Below, in pieces: positions 60,512-64,000 of a DNA stretch of 64,000 nt. The DNA is from Paraburkholderia caribensis (GTDB taxonomy: Bacteria; Pseudomonadota; Gammaproteobacteria; Burkholderiales; Burkholderiaceae): positions 1,984,001-2,048,000 of the forward strand of contig NZ_CP026102.1 of NCBI RefSeq assembly GCF_002902945.1, given 5' to 3'. The translations under genes were made by a program, and so were the position numbers. Positions within the stretch are counted from its first letter, which is position 1; each line of letters starts with the position of its first letter. The notes under the pieces were generated by a model. The model ran no database searches. It was not told the origin of the DNA and saw only the letters and a program-made list of their open reading frames with translations.

Positions 60512-61546
60512 ATGCGGCCCATTTTCATCAGTTACCGGCGCGAGGATACGGAAGGCCAGGCTGGCCGCCTGTTCGAATCGTTGCGCGAAGTGTTCGGCGA
60601 ACACACCGTCTTCATGGACGTTGCAACGATCGAGCCGGGCGCCGACTTCCGGCGCGCAATCGAGACCAACATCGACAAGTGCGCCGTACTGCTCGCGCTG
60701 ATCGGACGGACCTGGCTCACCGTCACAGACCGGGAAGGCAAACGGCGCATCGACAATCCAAACGACTTCGTGCGGCTCGAAACGTCGTCGGCGCTCAAGC
60801 GCGACGTGACCGTGATACCCGTGCTGGTGCAAGGCGCGACGATGCCGCAGGAAGCCGATCTGCCCGCCGAAATCAAGGACCTCGCCTACCGCAATGCCTT
60901 CGAGCTGACACACGCACGCTGGGACAGCGACGTGGAGCTGCTGATCCGGACCTTGCGCGCGCGCGCAGTCGACGCCCCCGGCGAGCCCGCCTCCGCCGCC
61001 ACGCCGCACGCAATACCCAGCCCGAACGCAAACGCGGGCAAAGGTCACGCGCGCATATGGACGATCGGCGGCGCGGTCGCGGCCGTCGCCCTGATGGGCG
61101 CAGTCGTATTGAAGATCTCAGGGTCTGCTCACGAGGCAAAAGCGAACCCGGCTATTGTCGCATCGGAGCCCGTCCCGGCGACGACGGCGACGACGCCCGG
61201 CAATCAGGCGGGCAAAGGCGATCAGATGGTGTCGAAGAAGGCTTTGCAGCGGGCCGCGCACGATCGCGGCGCGTGCGTCAAGCCGTTCGTCTGGCGCCAG
61301 GCGCAACCCCGCGACAAGGTGTGCGTGACGCCCGACACGCAATCGCGCATCCTCGCCGAAAACCGCGCCGCCTCGGACAACCGCATGCCGAACGGCGGCG
61401 CCTATGGGCCGGACACCTGCAAGCAGGGCTTCGTATGGCGCGCGGCGTTCGACGGCGACACCGTGTGCGTGACGCCCGAATCGCGGCAGATGACGGCCGA
61501 CGACAATATGCTCGGCGCACGGCGAATCGTGCCGTTGCCGCAGTAA
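60512..61546 (+). CDS. TIR-domain membrane protein with duplicated C-terminal Cys modules
   Basis: The 344-residue protein has a TIR domain at 1-150 (FISYRREDTEGQAGRLFESL, MDVATIEPGADFRRAIE). Glu90 (DFVRLETSSAL) lies where the NAD-cleaving glutamate of enzymatic TIR domains is expected. A transmembrane helix at about 182-201 follows. The part beyond it, probably periplasmic, has two copies of a C-x4-VWR-x9-CVTP module at about 255-291 and 303-339, each with a Cys pair. The start follows AGGGAGGA. Divergent from a SLOG-like gene. Signalling or defence is possible; the sequence does not settle which. Confidence 0.85.
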   Translation: MRPIFISYRREDTEGQAGRLFESLREVFGEHTVFMDVATIEPGADFRRAIETNIDKCAVLLALIGRTWLTVTDREGKRRIDNPNDFVRLETSSALKRDVTVIPVLVQGATMPQEADLPAEIKDLAYRNAFELTHARWDSDVELLIRTLRARAVDAPGEPASAATPHAIPSPNANAGKGHARIWTIGGAVAAVALMGAVVLKISGSAHEAKANPAIVASEPVPATTATTPGNQAGKGDQMVSKKALQRAAHDRGACVKPFVWRQAQPRDKVCVTPDTQSRILAENRAASDNRMPNGGAYGPDTCKQGFVWRAAFDGDTVCVTPESRQMTADDNMLGARRIVPLPQ

Positions 61547-61579
61547 GCGCGCGCGCCGGTTTCTCCGAAGGAAAAAAAA

Positions 61580-61605
61580 GCCCCGGATTCTTTCGAATCC
61601 GGGGC
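61580..61605 (-). terminator. Strong hairpin with T8 on the minus strand
   Basis: An 11-bp stem (GCCCCGGATTC with GAATCCGGGGC) has a 4-base loop. The T8 run follows only on the minus strand, where no gene ends. It may still stop transcription from the TIR gene. The rest of the 61547-61879 gap shows nothing recognised. Confidence 0.7.
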
Positions 61606-61879
61606 CAATCCCATGTCAAGGAGTTCTCATGGAGGAGACGGTTTCATCTTAGCGCCCGCCCGTCCCCGTTCCAACGAAGCCTTTTGCACAAGCAATCCAC
61701 GCCGCCGCGCGCAGCCGATAACCCTTTCGCCGTTATATCGTTAGAACAAAAAGTCGTTTCCCGCTGGTACGATCGGTCACTAACATGGCGGTTCAGGTCC
61801 AGAGGCCCGTTCGCATGGGACACGCCACAGGCGTCGAACATGCATCCGGCCGGCCGCCACTGCAGCAAGGAGCTTGAAG

Positions 61880-62566
61880 TTGACCCGTTTCGACCAGAAC
61901 CGCCGCCCGCTCGTGATCGGCATCGGCGGCACCACGCGCGCTGCATCGTCTACTGAGCGCGCGCTCGGCTTTGCGCTGCGCGGCGCGGAACAGGCGGGCG
62001 CACGTACGCGTCTGTTTGGCGGCACAATCCTGCACAGCCTGCCGCACTATGCGCCCGAAAGCACCCAACGCACCGACGAACAGATCGAGTTGATCGAGGC
62101 CGTGCGTCACGCCGACGCGCTCATCATCGCGACACCCGGTTATCACGGCGGCGTGTCCGGCCTCGTGAAAAATGCGCTCGACACGCTCGAAGAACTGCGT
62201 GCCGACGAGCGCCCGTACCTCGACGGCCGCGCGGTCGGCTGCATCGTCACCGCATATGGGTGGCAGGCGGCGGGCTCGGTGCTGACGTCGCTGCGCTCCA
62301 TCGTGCATGCGTTGCGCGGCTGGCCAACGCCGTTCGGCGCGGGCATCAACACGCTCGAAACGCGTTTCGAATCCGCCGATACCTGCTCCGATCCGAAGGT
62401 GGTCGAACAGCTGTCGATAGTCGGCCAGCAGGCCTCGCAATTCGCGCTCGCGTTCCGCTCGCATCACGCCTCACATCACGCGGACGGCGCCGGCGCGGCC
62501 TCCGCCACGCCGGCGAGCGACGCCGACGACACGCGACCCAAGCGCGTTCTCGCACTGGCGAACTGA
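61880..62566 (+). CDS. NADPH-dependent FMN reductase family protein
   Basis: The 228-residue flavodoxin-like protein has an FMN phosphate loop IGGTTRAASSTERAL. It also has the conserved ATPGYHGGVSGLVKNALDTLEEL segment of the family (SsuE/ArsH-like reductases). It reduces FMN or other acceptors with NAD(P)H. The start is probably the TTG at 61880, seven bases after AAGGAG; a TTG two codons earlier is too close. The C-terminal 30 residues are Ala/Asp/His-rich and extra to the domain. Physiological acceptor unknown. Confidence 0.85.
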   Translation: MTRFDQNRRPLVIGIGGTTRAASSTERALGFALRGAEQAGARTRLFGGTILHSLPHYAPESTQRTDEQIELIEAVRHADALIIATPGYHGGVSGLVKNALDTLEELRADERPYLDGRAVGCIVTAYGWQAAGSVLTSLRSIVHALRGWPTPFGAGINTLETRFESADTCSDPKVVEQLSIVGQQASQFALAFRSHHASHHADGAGAASATPASDADDTRPKRVLALAN

Positions 62567-62961
62567 TTCGCCGCCTCCGCACGCGCAATGCCATGTGCCG
62601 CATCCAGACGGCGCCCGGCATTGCGCGTGCGCGTCAACGCTGCGTCAACGCTTCTTCACGCTCACGCCGCCCGCTCATACCATGCAGCCGCAGTGTCTCG
62701 CTGCGTGCGCTGGCCAACACGCGCGGCGACGCGATCGTGGTCAAAACAACAGACCGGCCGCCCCCGCCGCCGCATGATCGCGACAACGCACGCGATAACG
62801 CCTCATCCAGATCCCCGCAGACCGTTCCCTGGCCGCCCGTGATTTGCTTGCGACGAATGATTGGTTCACGCGCTCCACGGCCCAGCCTACGCTAGTCCCT
62901 GCCCGCTTCGATTAACTGATCGCCGTGCTGCGCGCCATTCGTCGCGGGGAGGCGATCGAAC
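62567..62961. other. Gene-free region upstream of the YKGYE-family gene
   Basis: The 395 bases hold no credible gene; open frames here have unlikely Arg/Pro-rich composition. Like the region before the paralogue at 31964, it is long and C-rich. No promoter, hairpin or riboswitch was recognised with confidence. Confidence 0.35.
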
Positions 62962-63189
62962 ATGAAACAGATGAACAGACATATCCGCTACAAGGGCTAC
63001 GAAGTGGCCCCCGCTGCACAGCGCCTGCCCAACGGGCTCTTCGCAGCGAACCTCACCATCGAGAAAGCCACGGCCGCCAGCGGCGGACACGCCTACTCGT
63101 TCGACGCGCTCGACTATTTCTTTGACGAAGAGCACGCGCTTGCGTATGCGTTCCGTTGGGGCCGGCTCTGGATCGACAGCCATCAGTAA
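62962..63189 (+). CDS. Small YKGYE-motif hypothetical protein
   Basis: The 75-residue protein starts MKQMNRHIRYKGYEVAPAAQ, sharing the YKGYE(I/V)xP motif with the 95-residue protein at 31964-32251. The second half (SFDALDYFFDEEHALAYAFR) is an amphipathic helix ending near WIDSHQ. The start follows GGGAGG at a good distance. The function is unknown; such small soluble proteins with a long upstream region may be stress-related, but this is a guess. Confidence 0.75.
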   Translation: MKQMNRHIRYKGYEVAPAAQRLPNGLFAANLTIEKATAASGGHAYSFDALDYFFDEEHALAYAFRWGRLWIDSHQ

Positions 63190-63326
63190 GCACGCAGGCC
63201 CATTGCAATTTTTGACGGCACGCAGCGCGTAAAGACGTCCCGCAGCACGGCGCATGCCCGCTCGACGCCACAAATTGACGGGTTATGACAGAATAGGCGG
63301 AATAACTAGCCACGTTTCCGCCTGAC

Positions 63327-64000
63327 ATGTCAGACACCCTGGTAACAGAAGCAGAGGCCGCTCACGATCACGCGCTGCGCAACTGGACCTTCGATGGCCA
63401 CGCACGCATGCGGGTCGGCTCCGACGAACACAAGCAGATGTTCTGCCGGATGCTTCTAGAAACGCATAACCCTTACAAGCCAGCCGTTATCGACTGGCCG
63501 CAATTGCCGCCCGATGCGCTCAAGCGCATCACGTCCCTGCCGATCTGGGACATCGCCGTGCAGACGGAAGGCCGCGCGTCGATTCGCGTCGCCACATATG
63601 CCGCGCAGGTGCAGGACCCGCTGATCCGCGAAGCGATCGAAATGGACGCGGCTGAAGAGGCGCGCCACAAGCACGTTTTGTCGCGCCTGGTCGCCGCCTA
63701 CGGCATCGAGCTCGCGCCCGAACCGCAGTATCCCGCCCCCCGCGACGCCGAATGGGCGTGGATGTTCACGGGCTACAGCGAGTGCATCGACAGTTTCTTC
63801 GCGTTCGGGCTGTTCCGCTCCGCGCAGCTGTCGGGCTATTTCCCGGAAGAACTGGTCGAAACCTTCGAGCCCGTGATTCAGGAAGAAGCGCGCCACATTC
63901 TCTTTTTCGTCAACTGGGTCGCCTGGTATCGCCGCACGATGCCGTGGTGGCGCCGGCCGTGGCACTCGCTGCGCGTCGGCGCGATCTGGGTCAAGCTGAT
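63327..64000 (+). CDS. Ferritin-like di-iron protein (truncated by window edge)
   Basis: The frame opens with ATG at 63327 and runs off the right edge, so at least 224 residues are visible. The protein is helical and carries two ExxRH-type motifs: EMDAAEEARHKHVL near residue 110 and PVIQEEARHILFFVNW near residue 190. These are the iron-binding helix signatures of ferritin-like proteins (rubrerythrin or di-iron oxygenase type). A Trp/Arg-rich stretch follows. It may be an oxygenase or hydroxylase; the substrate is unknown. Confidence 0.82.
   Translation, partial: MSDTLVTEAEAAHDHALRNWTFDGHARMRVGSDEHKQMFCRMLLETHNPYKPAVIDWPQLPPDALKRITSLPIWDIAVQTEGRASIRVATYAAQVQDPLIREAIEMDAAEEARHKHVLSRLVAAYGIELAPEPQYPAPRDAEWAWMFTGYSECIDSFFAFGLFRSAQLSGYFPEELVETFEPVIQEEARHILFFVNWVAWYRRTMPWWRRPWHSLRVGAIWVKL

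Overview
The window is about 64 kb of high-GC DNA, densely packed with genes that rarely share long operons. The gene set (heterotetrameric sarcosine oxidase with an adjacent serine dehydratase, a choline ABC transporter, an oxidative L-rhamnose pathway, CbtBA with a B12 riboswitch, an 87-residue IF-1, and many LysR/GntR/GlxA-type regulators) points to a soil or plant-associated member of the Burkholderiaceae. Paraburkholderia or Caballeronia is most likely, possibly a second chromosome. No rRNA, tRNA, CRISPR array, phage gene or transposase gene was seen. The genus is an inference.

Layout. 0-9.9 kb: mixed genes (truncated LysR regulator, DUF2164 protein, alpha/beta hydrolase, pyruvyltransferase-like protein, PAS-PAS-GGDEF cyclase, two VOC proteins, a YqhC-like regulator divergent from a zinc alcohol dehydrogenase, a LysR regulator). 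10.6-18.0 kb: a minus-strand sdaA-soxBDAG-folB-like operon for sarcosine to glycine/serine to pyruvate, with a divergent GlxA-type regulator at 18.4 kb. 19.6-24.2 kb: zwf, then trans-3-hydroxy-L-proline degradation (lhpI, lhpH) with a divergent FadR-type regulator. 25-34.9 kb: a chemoreceptor, an AEC transporter with LysR regulator, riboswitch-cbtB-cbtA with a divergent histidine phosphatase, small proteins, infA, and a GntR/CynX-type transporter pair with two perfect palindromic operators. 35.2-37 kb: nasT-nasS behind an apparent NtrC site and sigma-54 promoter. 37.8-45 kb: choline/betaine transporter with an internal GlxA-type regulator, then a sugar-acid dehydratase pair. 45-58.8 kb: a response regulator and a large L-rhamnose locus: ABC transporter, mutarotase, lactonase, LysR regulator, L-rhamnose dehydrogenase, L-rhamnonate dehydratase, MFS transporter and a second dehydrogenase. 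59.8-64 kb: a divergent SLOG-like/TIR pair, an FMN reductase, a small YKGYE-family protein and a ferritin-like protein running off the edge.

The most striking non-genic feature is a family of five elements of about 660 bp (9.9, 24.3, 37.0, 53.8 and 59.1 kb). Each is a long imperfect palindrome made of two diverged head-to-head halves. Each half carries an identical 14-bp-stem hairpin near its outer end and a 25-bp inverted repeat near the centre. Four of the five lie between convergent genes. The DNA just outside is rich in G and T on the left and in A and C on the right, including the ends of the flanking genes. The elements fall between functional modules and have no protein-coding character; what moves or maintains them is unknown.
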